Assembly: GCF_002007205.1 (NCBI RefSeq)
Contig: NZ_LAZS01000005.1
Span: 992,001 to 1,056,000, forward strand
Direction of reading: 5' to 3'
DNA length: 64,000 nt
Source: Ensifer adhaerens
GTDB taxonomy: Bacteria; Pseudomonadota; Alphaproteobacteria; Rhizobiales; Rhizobiaceae
The notes beneath the pieces are model-generated. The model worked only from the letters and a program-made list of their open reading frames with translations, made no database searches and was not told where the DNA came from. Both the position numbers and the translations under genes were made by a program. Position 1 is the first letter of the stretch; each line of letters opens with the position of its first letter. Below, piece by piece: positions 33,732-43,751 of the stretch.

Positions 33732-34535
33732 ATGGCAAAATCCGGAAAGATCCGTGTTGGTATCGGCGGCTGGACCTTCGAGCCCTGGGAAGGCACCTTC
33801 TATCCCGAGACGCTGGCGAAGAAGCGGCAGCTCGAACATGCGGGCAAGGAGCTGCGGGCGATCGAGGTGAACGGCACCTATTACTCGTCACAGAAACCAG
33901 AGACCTTCGCCAAATGGGCGTCGGAAGTGCCTGACGATTTCATCTTTTCGCTGAAGGCGAGCCGGTTCGTCACCAACCGCAAGGTTCTCTCGGAAGCCGG
34001 TGAATCCATGGAGCGATTCCTGACGCAGGGGCTCACCGAGCTCGGGCCGCATCTCGGCCCCATCCTCTGGCAGTTCGCACCGACGAAGAAGTTCGACCCT
34101 GAGGATTTCGAGGGTTTCCTGAAGCTTCTGCCGGAGAAACAGGACGGCTTGCCGCTCCGCCATGTGGTCGAGGTCCGCAACCCGACCTTCCAGTCTCCGG
34201 ATTTTGTCTCGCTTCTGGAGAAATATAAGGTGGGCGTCGTGCTCGCCGAGCATGCGGACTATCCGATGATCGCCGATGTCACTGCCGATTTCGTCTATCT
34301 TCGCCTGCAGAAGGGCAGCGACGATATCAAGACCTGCTATGCCGCCGACAAGCTCGACCTTTGGGCCGAGCGCGCCAAGACCTTTGCCGCGGGCGACGAG
34401 CCGAGTGGACTGGAGAAGAGCGCGCCTGACCGCAAGGCCGACAAGGAGCCACGCGACGTGTTCGCCTTCTTCATCACCGAAGGCAAGGTGAATGCGCCGA
34501 ACGGCGCGCGCGAATTGCAGAAGCGCGTCGATTGA
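33732..34535 (+). CDS. DUF72 family protein (YecE-like)
   Basis: The 267-aa protein is a DUF72 TIM-barrel-like protein with the opening IRVGIGGWTFEPWEGTFYPE, then AIEVNGTYYSSQKPETFAKW and FIFSLKASRFVTNRK. These are the conserved strands of the family (YecE in E. coli), whose function is not established. The C-terminal end FAFFITEGKVNAPNGARELQK replaces the usual YFNNDxxGxAxxNA motif, as in many rhizobial members. AGGAGG at 33721-33726 sits well before ATG 33732. It belongs to the core synteny between uvrA and nrdJ. Confidence 0.92.
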   Translation: MAKSGKIRVGIGGWTFEPWEGTFYPETLAKKRQLEHAGKELRAIEVNGTYYSSQKPETFAKWASEVPDDFIFSLKASRFVTNRKVLSEAGESMERFLTQGLTELGPHLGPILWQFAPTKKFDPEDFEGFLKLLPEKQDGLPLRHVVEVRNPTFQSPDFVSLLEKYKVGVVLAEHADYPMIADVTADFVYLRLQKGSDDIKTCYAADKLDLWAERAKTFAAGDEPSGLEKSAPDRKADKEPRDVFAFFITEGKVNAPNGARELQKRVD

Positions 34536-35315
34536 CACCCAATGGGCCAGGTGCGCGCGGACGCGTCTGGCCCCTTAAGGCGCATCCACGCCCCTGGATC
34601 CCATCGCGCCTCGGGTCAGGTCTGTCGCGGGGCCTTTGACTTCAGCCATGCCGGGCGGTGTTGGCGTCGGTTGCGAACCAAGCACCGGTGCTACGGGACC
34701 GCTAAAAAACGAATCACCGTGCCACCCCATATCGCTTTCTCTGATGCAACCGAGCCTACCGTAAGGGACAGTTTTTATGCGGGTTTTTACCCGTCAAAAT
34801 TTCGTTTGCGTGCCGACCGTTGCGTCAGTCTCACAGGCAACCTCCGGAAGTGCCTGATTTTCATGGCATTGGCCGATGTCCCCGTTTTCCACAGCCGGTC
34901 CACACAACATCTAGGGCTCAAACTTCCGTCACAAACCACCCCTTGACGCCCCCGGACGATTCACGGTTAATGGATCTAACGTTGCAACGGCGGCGGACCG
35001 GATTGTTCAAGTCCCGGTTCCTCTCCCCAAATCGGCGGTTCTGACAGGCGGCAGTCATGGATTTCACCATGGGGTCGCCCTGAGGATTTCTGTGCGCTTT
35101 TTTGGGTCCACCGGGGCAACATTTGGCTGGCATGAAGAAGCTGTTGATACTATATTTAGTATTTGCAGCCAGCCTATCTCACAAGATACAGGGTCACCCA
35201 GGAATGGGTTTCCCTCCAAGGACGGAAGCTGAGACTGGTTGCGGGATGCCCTCGCGACCGGGCGGGGACAATTGCGCCTGTGGCGGGCGCTAGGCAACAC
35301 GAAGGACCAGGGACA
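34536..35315. other. Long intergenic/leader region before nrdJ
   Basis: This is 780 bp without a supported gene. It begins with a GC hairpin (GGGCCAG/CTGGCCC) that may end the DUF72 transcript. TTGACG at 34943-34948 and GTTAAT at 34966-34971 (17 bp apart) form a promoter candidate that would give nrdJ a leader of about 340 nt. A 16-bp inverted repeat resembling an NrdR box lies at 35147-35162. I looked for a cobalamin riboswitch box and did not find one. Confidence 0.4.
35147..35162. promoter_or_regulatory. Candidate NrdR box upstream of nrdJ
   Basis: The sequence ATACTATATTTAGTAT is an inverted repeat (6-bp arms, TATT centre). It agrees at 13 of 16 positions with the NrdR consensus ACACTATATATTGTGT as I recall it. 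NrdR represses ribonucleotide reductase genes when dATP is high. Such boxes usually come in pairs and I could not identify the second one, so confidence is limited. Confidence 0.5.
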
Positions 35316-38300
35316 ATGAAGATCGAACGTCGTTTCACCAAGGCCGGGCAATCCGCCTATGCGGAGATCGAATTCCGCAAGGCTACGAGTGAAATCAAGA
35401 ACCCTGATGGCTCGATCGTCTTCCGCCTTGCCGATATCGACGTACCGGCGCAGTTCAGCCAGGTTGCCGCCGACATTCTCGCCCAGAAGTATTTCCGCAA
35501 GGCGGGCGTTCCCGCCAAGATGAAGCGCGTCGAGGAGAATGACGTCCCCTCCTTCCTCTGGCGCCAGGTTCCCGACACGGATGCGCTGAAGGCGTTGCCG
35601 AAGGACGAGCAGTACGGTTCCGAAACCGATGCCCGCCAGGTTTTCGATCGCCTGGCCGGCACCTGGGCCTATTGGGGCTGGAAGGGCGGCTATTTCGACA
35701 CCGAGGAAGACGCTTCCGCCTTCCAGGACGAACTTGCCTACATGCTTGCCACCCAGCGCGTCGCGCCGAACTCGCCGCAATGGTTCAACACCGGCCTGCA
35801 CTGGGCCTACGGCATCGACGGCCCCGGCCAGGGCCATTTCTACGTCGACCCCTTTACCGGCAAGCTGACCAAGTCCAAGTCGGCCTATGAGCATCCGCAG
35901 CCGCATGCCTGCTTCATCCAGTCGGTCGGTGACGATCTCGTCAACGAAGGCGGGATCATGGACCTCTGGGTGCGTGAAGCGCGCCTGTTCAAGTACGGTT
36001 CTGGTACCGGCTCCAACTTCTCTTATCTGCGCAGCGAAGGCGAAAAGCTCTCGGGCGGCGGTAAGTCCTCCGGCCTGATGTCGTTCCTGAAGATCGGCGA
36101 CCGTGCTGCCGGTGCCATCAAGTCGGGCGGCACTACCCGCCGCGCTGCCAAGATGGTCGTCGTCGACATCGACCATCCGGATATCGAGGAATACATCAAC
36201 TGGAAGGTCAAGGAAGAGCAGAAGGTTGCAGCGCTTGTCACCGGCTCCAAGGTCGTCGCCAAGCATCTGAAGGCGATCATGAAGGCCTGCGTCAACTGCG
36301 AAGGCACCGACGACGCCTGCTATGACCCGAAGCAGAACCCGGCGCTGAAGCGCGAAATCCGCGCCGCCAAGCAGGCGCTGGTTCCGGAAAACTACGTCCA
36401 GCGCGTCATCCAGTTCGCCAAGCAAGGCTACAAGGACCTCGAGTTCAAGACCTACGACACCGACTGGGATTCGGAAGCCTACCTCACGGTATCGGGCCAG
36501 AACTCCAACAACTCGGTCTCGATCAAGGACGACTTCCTGCGCGCCGTCGAAGCCGATGGCGACTGGCACCTGACCGCCCGCAAGGACGGCCGCGTGATGA
36601 AGACGCTGAAGGCCCGTGACCTCTGGGAGTCGATCTCCTATGCCGCCTGGGCATCGGCCGATCCGGGGCTGCACTTCAACACCACGATGAACGACTGGCA
36701 CACGAGCCCCGCCGCCGGCCCGATCCGCGCGTCGAATCCGTGCTCGGAATACATGTTCCTCGACGACACCGCCTGCAACCTCGCCTCGCTGAACCTGATG
36801 ATGTTCAAGGACGCAGCGACCAAGCGCATCAACATCGCCGACTACGAGCACGCCGTCCGTCTGTGGACCATCGTCCTCGAAGTCTCGGTCATGATGGCGC
36901 AGTTCCCGTCCCGCGAGATTGCCGAGCTTTCCTACGAATACCGCACCCTCGGCCTCGGCTATGCCAATATCGGCGGCCTGCTGATGTCGTCGGGCATCCC
37001 CTATGACAGCGCCGAAGGCCGCGCCATTGCCGGTGCGCTGACAGCGATCATGACCGGTGTCTCCTACGCCACCTCGGCCGAGATGGCCGAGAAGCTCGGT
37101 CCGTTCCCGGGCTTTGCGCCGAACCGCGACAACATGCTGCGCGTCATCCGCAACCACCGCCGCGCCGCCTATGGCGAGACGACCGGTTACGAAGCGCTCT
37201 CTGTCAACCCGGTCGCGCTCATCCATGGCGACAACCCGGATCAGGACCTCGTCATCCACGCCATGAGCGCCTGGGACAAGGCACTGGAACTCGGCGAGAA
37301 GCACGGCTACCGCAACGCCCAGGCAACCGTTATCGCGCCGACCGGCACGATCGGCCTCGTCATGGACTGCGACACGACCGGCATCGAGCCCGACTTCGCG
37401 CTGGTGAAGTTCAAGAAGCTTGCCGGCGGCGGCTACTTCAAGATCATCAACCGCGCCGTTCCGGAAGCGCTGCGTTCGCTCGGCTATAGCGAAAGCCAGA
37501 TCGCCGAGATCGAGGCTTACGCCGTCGGTCACGGCAACCTGAACCAGGCGCCGGCCATCAACCCGTCGACGCTGAAGGCCAAGGGCTTCACCGACGAGAA
37601 GGTGGAAGCGGTCAACGCCGCGCTGAAGAGCGCCTTCGACATCAAGTTCGTCTTCAACCAGTGGACGCTCGGCGCCGACTTCCTGAAGGGCACGCTGAAG
37701 GTCACCGACGAACAGCTTGGCGCGATGGACTTCAACCTGCTCGACCACATGGGCTTCACCAAGAAGGACATCGAAGCGGCGAACATCCACGTCTGCGGTG
37801 CGATGACGCTTGAAGGCGCGCCGTTCCTGAAGAACGAGCACCTGCCCGTCTTCGATTGCGCCAACCCCTGCGGCAAGATCGGCAAGCGTTATCTCTCGGT
37901 CGAAAGCCACATCCGCATGATGGCCGCCGCCCAGCCGTTCATCTCGGGCGCCATCTCCAAGACGATCAACATGCCGAACGAGGCGACCGTCGAGGATTGC
38001 AAGAACGCCTACATGCTTTCGTGGAAGCTGGCGCTGAAGGCAAACGCGCTCTACCGCGACGGTTCCAAGCTGTCGCAGCCGCTGAACGCGTCGCTGATCG
38101 AGGACGACAAGGACGAAGATGCCCTGGAGGATCTGATCCAGGCGCCCGCCGCCGCCCAGGCCGTCACCATCACCGAGAAGATCGTCGAGCGCGTCATCGA
38201 GAAGGTGATCCGCGCCCGCGAAAAGCTGCCGAACCGCCGCCAGGGCTACACCCAGAAGGCCGTCGTCGGTGGTCACAAGGTGTATCTGCGCACCGGCGAA

Positions 38301-39113
38301 TTCGGTGATGGCCGCCTCGGCGAGATCTTCATCGACATGCACAAGGAAGGGGCTGCCTTCCGTGCGATGATGAACAACTTCGCCATCGCCATCTCGCTCG
38401 GCCTGCAATACGGCGTGCCGCTGGAAGAATATGTGGAGGCCTTCACCTTCACCAAGTTCGAGCCGGCCGGCATGGTCCAGGGCAACGACGCGATCAAGAA
38501 CGCGACGTCGATCCTCGACTACGTCTTCCGCGAACTGGCGGTCTCCTATCTCGGCCGCCACGACCTCGCCCATGTCGACACCTCCGACTTCGGCAACACG
38601 GCACTCGGCAAGGGCATCCAGGAAGGCAAGACCAACCTGATCTCCACCGGCTGGACCCGCGGCTACAAGCCAACCATCGTCGGCGGCACCGGCGACCGCA
38701 CCGGCAGCGAGCCGAAGGGCTCGTCGACGGCAGCCCCTGCCCGCGCCTCCTCCGGCGCAACCGTGACGGCGATCGCCGGAAACACGGTGCGCAAGATCGA
38801 GACGACGACGGCGATTGCAACCTCCGAAATCGTCGCCTTCAAGCGCGACTATGAAGAGCGCGCTGCGGAACTGGCCGAAGAGGTCGCCACCGAAGTCGAG
38901 CAGGAGGTGACCGCCCTCTTCTCCGACAAGGCAGCCGCCGAAGCGGCATCGGCCAAGTCGGACGCCAAGAAGGTGGAAGCCGAGCGCCGCGCCCGCTCGA
39001 TCATGCAGGGCTACACCGGCAACATGTGCACCGAGTGCCAGAACTTCACCATGGTGCGCAACGGCACCTGCGAGAAGTGCGACACCTGCGGCGCGACGAG
39101 CGGCTGCAGCTAA
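35316..39113 (+). CDS. nrdJ: Vitamin B12-dependent (class II) ribonucleotide reductase
   Basis: This 1265-aa adenosylcobalamin-dependent enzyme reduces ribonucleotides to deoxyribonucleotides; it is the main reductase of rhizobia and needs B12 even during symbiosis (established in S. meliloti). It starts at ATG 35316 with AGGGAC before it; the open frame extends 51 codons upstream but without a start or similarity. Visible parts are the substrate-site Cys region ([14 protein letters not shown]), the active-site loop [16 protein letters not shown] with the catalytic N-x-C-x-E, the second phosphate site [19 protein letters not shown], and the C-terminal redox shuttle region ([21 protein letters not shown]). 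A long Ala/Glu-rich linker precedes the last domain. The defence island begins about 200 bp after its stop. Confidence 0.97.
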   Translation: MKIERRFTKAGQSAYAEIEFRKATSEIKNPDGSIVFRLADIDVPAQFSQVAADILAQKYFRKAGVPAKMKRVEENDVPSFLWRQVPDTDALKALPKDEQYGSETDARQVFDRLAGTWAYWGWKGGYFDTEEDASAFQDELAYMLATQRVAPNSPQWFNTGLHWAYGIDGPGQGHFYVDPFTGKLTKSKSAYEHPQPHACFIQSVGDDLVNEGGIMDLWVREARLFKYGSGTGSNFSYLRSEGEKLSGGGKSSGLMSFLKIGDRAAGAIKSGGTTRRAAKMVVVDIDHPDIEEYINWKVKEEQKVAALVTGSKVVAKHLKAIMKACVNCEGTDDACYDPKQNPALKREIRAAKQALVPENYVQRVIQFAKQGYKDLEFKTYDTDWDSEAYLTVSGQNSNNSVSIKDDFLRAVEADGDWHLTARKDGRVMKTLKARDLWESISYAAWASADPGLHFNTTMNDWHTSPAAGPIRASNPCSEYMFLDDTACNLASLNLMMFKDAATKRINIADYEHAVRLWTIVLEVSVMMAQFPSREIAELSYEYRTLGLGYANIGGLLMSSGIPYDSAEGRAIAGALTAIMTGVSYATSAEMAEKLGPFPGFAPNRDNMLRVIRNHRRAAYGETTGYEALSVNPVALIHGDNPDQDLVIHAMSAWDKALELGEKHGYRNAQATVIAPTGTIGLVMDCDTTGIEPDFALVKFKKLAGGGYFKIINRAVPEALRSLGYSESQIAEIEAYAVGHGNLNQAPAINPSTLKAKGFTDEKVEAVNAALKSAFDIKFVFNQWTLGADFLKGTLKVTDEQLGAMDFNLLDHMGFTKKDIEAANIHVCGAMTLEGAPFLKNEHLPVFDCANPCGKIGKRYLSVESHIRMMAAAQPFISGAISKTINMPNEATVEDCKNAYMLSWKLALKANALYRDGSKLSQPLNASLIEDDKDEDALEDLIQAPAAAQAVTITEKIVERVIEKVIRAREKLPNRRQGYTQKAVVGGHKVYLRTGEFGDGRLGEIFIDMHKEGAAFRAMMNNFAIAISLGLQYGVPLEEYVEAFTFTKFEPAGMVQGNDAIKNATSILDYVFRELAVSYLGRHDLAHVDTSDFGNTALGKGIQEGKTNLISTGWTRGYKPTIVGGTGDRTGSEPKGSSTAAPARASSGATVTAIAGNTVRKIETTTAIATSEIVAFKRDYEERAAELAEEVATEVEQEVTALFSDKAAAEAASAKSDAKKVEAERRARSIMQGYTGNMCTECQNFTMVRNGTCEKCDTCGATSGCS

Positions 39114-39246
39114 GCAAGCCGCGCAGAGTTAGTGTGGGATGACATGAACTTTGCGATTTTGACTTAAAGTTTGTCAGAACAGCGGGTTCAGCGGTTGGGA
39201 ATGTTACCCGCCACTAGGTTTGTCATTGCGCCATCAGATGGACAGC

Positions 39247-39272
39247 TTTCCGGGCACTTCGGTGCCCGGAAA
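39247..39272 (+). promoter_or_regulatory. UUCG-tetraloop hairpin in the CBASS leader
   Basis: A perfect 11-bp stem (TTTCCGGGCAC/GTGCCCGGAAA) closes a TTCG tetraloop and ends 47 bp before the first CBASS gene. It is followed by A, not T, on the + strand, so it is not a normal terminator for nrdJ. It could be an mRNA-stability or protein-binding element of the CBASS transcript. Confidence 0.5.
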
Positions 39273-39319
39273 AAGCCTCCAGGAACAAAACAGGAATCAA
39301 CTTCGGCAGGTGAAAAGGC

Positions 39320-40822
39320 ATGGCAGACGCAGTAATTGCAAACTGGGACGGGCACGACTACCAGGCCCGGTTCTTTTGGGTACACGCTTCGGGTCTCCGC
39401 AACCCGGAAACGCCTCACGTCGTTGAGGTCTCGTACGAAACGGACGGTCCCAAGGGTTTCGATGATGTCGTTGTGCGCTATAGCCCAGGCCAAACTGGGC
39501 GTCGCTCGTTCAAAGTCGAGACTGCTCACCACCAGGTGAAGTTCCACGTCAACCAGGCTGGCCGTTTCGGGTTCAAAGATCTGATCGAGCCCGAATTCAT
39601 TGGTGCGACGGCGGTTTCGATCTTGGAACGTCTGAAGGAGGCTGTGGAGAAGGCGCCTCCCAACTCGACGTTCACGCTCGTCACGACCGACCGTGTACGC
39701 GACGACGATCCATTGTCCAAGCTCCTCAAGACAGCCGACAAGTCCTTGGACATGGACAAGCTGGCCGTCGGCAAAACCGAGCGAAGCGAGATGGGCGAAG
39801 TCCGCGCGCTCTGGCGCAATCATCTCAAGCTCAATACCGACGAGGAACTTTTCGCCATCCTCGACACCTTCCACATCATGGAGGGCTACCATTCCCTGCA
39901 GGACATGAGGGAGAACGTGGATCTTCGGTTCCAGGTCGTCGGCCTGTCCAGCGGCGGAAACAGTCTCGAGTTCAAGTTCGACGGTGCCGCCCGTGCCCTG
40001 AAAGTCACCCAACGCAACAAGCTGACCAGGGAAGCCTTCGAGGGGCTTTGCATCGAGCAGGGTTGGATCAAGTCCACGCAGCCGGAGGATCGGAAGAACA
40101 TCTCAATCCGGTCGTTCAGCGATGGCCCGACGGACTATCTCGATGCCACGCCCGAGAACACCTTGTCGCTCCTTCATATGTTCGAAGTCCGGCATCTCCA
40201 GGCGGGGGCCGATTGGAACACCGATGTCCGGCCCGCCGTCGAAAGTTTCCTCACCCGAGTTCGCGAGACCGACAAGAAGTTCCGGTTGTTCCTCGACAGC
40301 CACTCTTCGGTCGCTTTCCTCGCCGGAGCGATGCTCGGCTTCAAGACAAACACGCATGTGGAACTCAATCAGAAAGGACGGGGCCCGACGACGGTCTGGC
40401 GTTCTGATGACGGGAAGAAAGGTGCGCCCGCGTCGACGTCGGTGATCGATATCGGCGACGGGCAGGACGTCGCAGTTGTTGTGAGCTTCTCCCGCAATGC
40501 CTTGGCCGATGTCCAAGAATACGTGAAGTCGAATGTTCCCAGCGCCGGGCGCATCCTTCATGTCACCCCGGAAAGCGGTACGGGTCAGAAATCCCTGGCT
40601 GGCGGCGAGCACGCTGCAGACCTCGCCGACCAGATCGCCGATGCCATCAAGGCCCTGCGCCCAGCCTTCGGCGCGCGGCGGCATTTCTTCATGTCCGGGC
40701 CGAACGCCTTCGCCTTCTTCATGGGCCAGCATCGCGACGCGATGGGGCCAGTCACATTGTATGAGTTCGACTTCATGGGGGCCGTAGACGGTAGCTACCA
40801 CCCCTCTTTCAGGATTGGTTGA
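39320..40822 (+). CDS. cap4: CBASS effector Cap4: DUF4297 endonuclease-SAVED
   Basis: This 500-aa two-domain effector has an N-terminal DUF4297-type PD-(D/E)xK nuclease at about residues 1-220. The likely active site is Asp49 (KGFDDVVVRY) and the Gln72-x-Lys74 pair (HHQVKFHV). The C-terminal SAVED domain, about residues 290-500, binds the cyclic oligonucleotide. It has DSHSSVAFLAGAMLGFKTNT and the closing FFMSGPNAFAFFMGQHRDAMGPVTLYEFD-type segment. In studied Cap4 proteins, binding of a cyclic trinucleotide causes oligomerisation and double-strand DNA degradation, leading to abortive infection (established). It is first in the operon; its TGA (40820-40822) lies 2 bp before the CD-NTase ATG, indicating coupling. 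Confidence 0.9.
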   Translation: MADAVIANWDGHDYQARFFWVHASGLRNPETPHVVEVSYETDGPKGFDDVVVRYSPGQTGRRSFKVETAHHQVKFHVNQAGRFGFKDLIEPEFIGATAVSILERLKEAVEKAPPNSTFTLVTTDRVRDDDPLSKLLKTADKSLDMDKLAVGKTERSEMGEVRALWRNHLKLNTDEELFAILDTFHIMEGYHSLQDMRENVDLRFQVVGLSSGGNSLEFKFDGAARALKVTQRNKLTREAFEGLCIEQGWIKSTQPEDRKNISIRSFSDGPTDYLDATPENTLSLLHMFEVRHLQAGADWNTDVRPAVESFLTRVRETDKKFRLFLDSHSSVAFLAGAMLGFKTNTHVELNQKGRGPTTVWRSDDGKKGAPASTSVIDIGDGQDVAVVVSFSRNALADVQEYVKSNVPSAGRILHVTPESGTGQKSLAGGEHAADLADQIADAIKALRPAFGARRHFFMSGPNAFAFFMGQHRDAMGPVTLYEFDFMGAVDGSYHPSFRIG

Positions 40823-40824
40823 GT

Positions 40825-41964
40825 ATGGAACTTAAAGCGCAATTCACTGAATTTCTCCGCGAGATCCGGCCTACGGACCGGCAGAAGGAAGGTTGGAAAA
40901 CGGGAGCGAACACGCTCCGGTCGCGACTTTCGGCAGACAAAGACTTGAGCGCCATCGTGGTCGCTACGTTCCTGCAGGGAAGCATTCGACGTTCGACCGC
41001 CATTCGCCCGACCGGAGACAAGCGGCCCGACGTAGATATCGTAGTGGTGACCGATATCGATTATCACAAGACGACGCCGCAGCAGGCGATGGATAAATTC
41101 GTTCCGTTTCTGGAGCGCTACTATCCAGGGAAATGGCGTCCGCAAGGACGGTCGTTTGGCATCGAACTTACCTATGTCGATATCGATCTGGTCATCACCG
41201 CGCTGCCGACCGATCCTGCATCCAGACAGGCGATGGAGCGGTTGTACCGTTCGAAGTCGGTCCTGACGGACAACACGCTGGAAGAAGACGCGACCTGGCG
41301 CCTCAACGAGCGCTGGCGGCCCACGCCCTTCGGTACACAGCCACTGACGCTTGATGACGAGCCGACAGGCAACTGGCGTCCCAATCCTCTGTTTCTGCCA
41401 GACCGTGATGTCGGCGACTGGGGCCGCACCCATCCACTTGCCCAGATCCAATGGACGGCGGCCAAGAACCGCGCCTGCAACGGTCACTACGTGAATTTGG
41501 TGCGCGCGACCAAATGGTGGCGCCAGCAGAATGCCCTCATCCTTCCCAAGTACCCGAAGGGCTATCCGCTCGAACACATGATTGGCCACGTCCTCAAAGA
41601 TGGCACCACCTCGATTGCTACCGGCTTCGTCCAGGTTCTGGAATCGATGCGGGACACCTGGCAAATCCCGGCAGTGTTCGGGCAAGTTCCAGAACTCCCT
41701 GATCATGGCGTACCGGAGCACAACGTGTTGAAGCGGCTCTCCGCAGAGGATTTCAAGTCATTCCACGCTGCAATTTCGACTGCTGCCGGACAGGCACGCG
41801 AGGCGCTGAATTCGCATGATGCGCAGAAGAGCGGCGAACTGTGGCAAAAGCTGTTCGGGAGTAAGTTTCCGCTACCCGGACCGAATGGCGGCGACCGCAA
41901 GCCTGGGTTCTTCATTCCTCCCTCAGAGCCCGCCGAGCCACCGAGGACCGATCGGTTCGCGTGA
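40825..41964 (+). CDS. CBASS cyclic oligonucleotide synthase (CD-NTase)
   Basis: The 379-aa cGAS/DncV-like nucleotidyltransferase makes the cyclic nucleotide second messenger after phage sensing. The fold signature is present: Gly52-Ser53 (FLQGSIRRST), the metal-binding pair Asp69 and Asp71 (RPDVDIVVVTDID) and a third acidic residue at 119 or 121 (YVDIDLVITALP). A helical C-terminal half follows, with WTAAKNRACNGHYVNLVRATKWW typical of clade C/D enzymes. The pairing with Cap4 points to clade D, which commonly makes cyclic trinucleotides (family knowledge); the product here is inferred. ATG 40825 is preferred over TTG 40819, which overlaps the cap4 stop. The C-terminal tail is where Cap2 would conjugate the enzyme. 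Confidence 0.9.
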   Translation: MELKAQFTEFLREIRPTDRQKEGWKTGANTLRSRLSADKDLSAIVVATFLQGSIRRSTAIRPTGDKRPDVDIVVVTDIDYHKTTPQQAMDKFVPFLERYYPGKWRPQGRSFGIELTYVDIDLVITALPTDPASRQAMERLYRSKSVLTDNTLEEDATWRLNERWRPTPFGTQPLTLDDEPTGNWRPNPLFLPDRDVGDWGRTHPLAQIQWTAAKNRACNGHYVNLVRATKWWRQQNALILPKYPKGYPLEHMIGHVLKDGTTSIATGFVQVLESMRDTWQIPAVFGQVPELPDHGVPEHNVLKRLSAEDFKSFHAAISTAAGQAREALNSHDAQKSGELWQKLFGSKFPLPGPNGGDRKPGFFIPPSEPAEPPRTDRFA

Positions 41965-41975
41965 GGTGCTTCTAG

Positions 41976-43751
41976 TTGTTCATACCTGAAGTCCTTCAGA
42001 GCGTTTCCGACCGAATTGCGGATCATCCTCGGATCCGATGCACCGATACTTGGTCATCGGGTTCGGAAGGCCGCTGGTCCCTGCCCTTCGTTGCCCTCCT
42101 AAGCGGTGCCTCGACCGACTTCATCTCGGCGGAGACGGCCTGGTATGTCGTGTTCGTTCCGCGAACGAAATCCGTCACCGTTTATCCAGCGATGATCGGG
42201 GGGATTTCGGCGACCTTCCAGCACCAATCCTTCAACCGCGAAGGAAGTGGATTACTGCCGTGGAGGCTGGGAAATCCCTGCCTTGATCGTCCTGCCGCTG
42301 CATTCGGGCGCGCCTGCTGGAATGGCCAACCTGATTCGATCGATGAGAAGATAGTCTGGCATCTGGAACGCCTTCTGATCTGGATCGACGCGGCGGCCAC
42401 GGGCGAGCTTGCGATCGAAGGTGAACCGCTGGAGCTCCCGTCCGGCCCTGGGCAGACAAGCTTCCCAGTTGTCGGCTTTGTTGGCGCAGACGACGATCTG
42501 GCATTCTGGCATGGTCGGACCAATGAATGGGGATGGGTCGACCTCGCCAAGCTGCCGGGGGCGAAGATTAGCTACGCCATGACGACTTTCCGTGACCGTC
42601 AATTGGCGCCTATAAGAAAGTCGGTATGGGGGCGGGCAGTAACTGAAGTAGCTCCCGCAAAAACGGGCCTCTGGATTGCTCTCGATAACCTACCAGTGCT
42701 GGCACCTTGGGAATTGCCGCGGACGTGGGCGGATCTCTCCGCTCACCTCGACAGTCAGGGCATTCAGCTCGCTGATGTGTTCGAGCTCGCTGGGGCTGAT
42801 CGCCGGCGTCGGAAAGATGATCGTGGAACAGTCACGCTGTTCCTTGGATTCCCGCTATCGGAACGGATCGGTGAGGCTCCCTCAAAATACCACTGGATCG
42901 CTGTCGGGTCGGTCGAACTGTCGGATCGCAAGGCGAAGAAGAATGGCTTTCGCGCGAACGAGCAGACCCGGCGCTTCCTCGATCGCACCCGACCGACGGC
43001 AAATTCTTCATTGACGTGGCTGAGGACGGTTAATTGGGAACCCGACCAGATCCGGACGCGCTCTGGCTTCGGCACTGGGATAGTTTCACAGCGGGTATTG
43101 ATCATCGGCGCGGGGTCACTCGGTGGCGCCGTGTCCGAGAACCTTGTACGCATGGGCGTGACAAGTATGGGAATACTGGATCCTGATATCTTGGATGTCG
43201 GCAACCTTACTCGACATGTGCTTGGCATGGACGCAGTCGGCCACGACAAGGCGGTCGTGCTTGCGAACGCTTTGTCGCTGATCATGCCGGACGCCGATGT
43301 CAGAGGTATCGTCGCCAGTTTTCCTCCGGGTAACAACGAACTCGCGGACGAGCTGCGGTCGTTTGATATCATCATCGATTGCACTGGATCCGACACCGTC
43401 CTTGATGCCATGGCTGAGTTCGACTGGGGTGGTGAGAAGACCTTCGTCAGCCTGGCGATGACCTGGCGGGCCGAAGGGCTCCTCGTGTTCATTGCGTCCG
43501 AGGCCTCCTTTCCGGCAATCGATGCAAAGGAGAGTTTCTACGAGATGGAGGTGCCATCGACGGATTTTGGCGACGCGCGCATGGAAGGGATCGGATGCTG
43601 GCATCCTGTGTTTCCGGCAACCGCCGCAGATGTCCGCATGTGGAGCGCGGTTGGAGCCAGGGCCATTCTGGAGGCCATGAGACGTCCGGAGCGCCGCTGC
43701 CTATATTATCGACAAGGCTTCGACGGCACGGTGGAGAAGCTCAATGGCTGA
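41976..43751 (+). CDS. cap2: CBASS Cap2: E1-E2 fusion ubiquitin-ligase-like enzyme
   Basis: The 591-aa protein starts at a TTG (41976), 11 bp after the CD-NTase stop. The N-terminal E2-like domain covers about residues 1-165, with the likely transfer Cys102 (RLGNPCLDRP). A linker/adenylation region leads to a ThiF/MoeB-type E1 domain from about residue 370. It has nucleotide loop IIGAGSLGGAVSENLVRMGV, metal/ATP residues in LDPDILDVGNLTRHVL, and catalytic Cys541 (GIGCWHPVFPATAADVR). Cap2 links the C-terminus of the CD-NTase to targets, priming it for signalling (established for Vibrio and Enterobacter systems). The gene overlaps cap3 by 8 bp. All catalytic residues needed are visible. Confidence 0.92.
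   Translation: MFIPEVLQSVSDRIADHPRIRCTDTWSSGSEGRWSLPFVALLSGASTDFISAETAWYVVFVPRTKSVTVYPAMIGGISATFQHQSFNREGSGLLPWRLGNPCLDRPAAAFGRACWNGQPDSIDEKIVWHLERLLIWIDAAATGELAIEGEPLELPSGPGQTSFPVVGFVGADDDLAFWHGRTNEWGWVDLAKLPGAKISYAMTTFRDRQLAPIRKSVWGRAVTEVAPAKTGLWIALDNLPVLAPWELPRTWADLSAHLDSQGIQLADVFELAGADRRRRKDDRGTVTLFLGFPLSERIGEAPSKYHWIAVGSVELSDRKAKKNGFRANEQTRRFLDRTRPTANSSLTWLRTVNWEPDQIRTRSGFGTGIVSQRVLIIGAGSLGGAVSENLVRMGVTSMGILDPDILDVGNLTRHVLGMDAVGHDKAVVLANALSLIMPDADVRGIVASFPPGNNELADELRSFDIIIDCTGSDTVLDAMAEFDWGGEKTFVSLAMTWRAEGLLVFIASEASFPAIDAKESFYEMEVPSTDFGDARMEGIGCWHPVFPATAADVRMWSAVGARAILEAMRRPERRCLYYRQGFDGTVEKLNG

Noticed and set aside
35131-35293. Small [19 protein letters not shown]... just before nrdJ, looking like a signal peptide
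   Set aside because: No ribosome site, contains the NrdR-like repeat, and the rest of the sequence is low-complexity Gly/Pro/Arg. A leader peptide is possible but not supported.
34536-35315. Cobalamin riboswitch before the B12-dependent nrdJ
   Set aside because: I looked for the B12 box (AGCCACTG-like) and the flanking stems; only a poor GCCACCCC was present, so there is no support.
35064-38573. Open frame of 1169 codons antisense to nrdJ
   Set aside because: Same effect as over carB; nrdJ is well supported and the antisense product has no domain.
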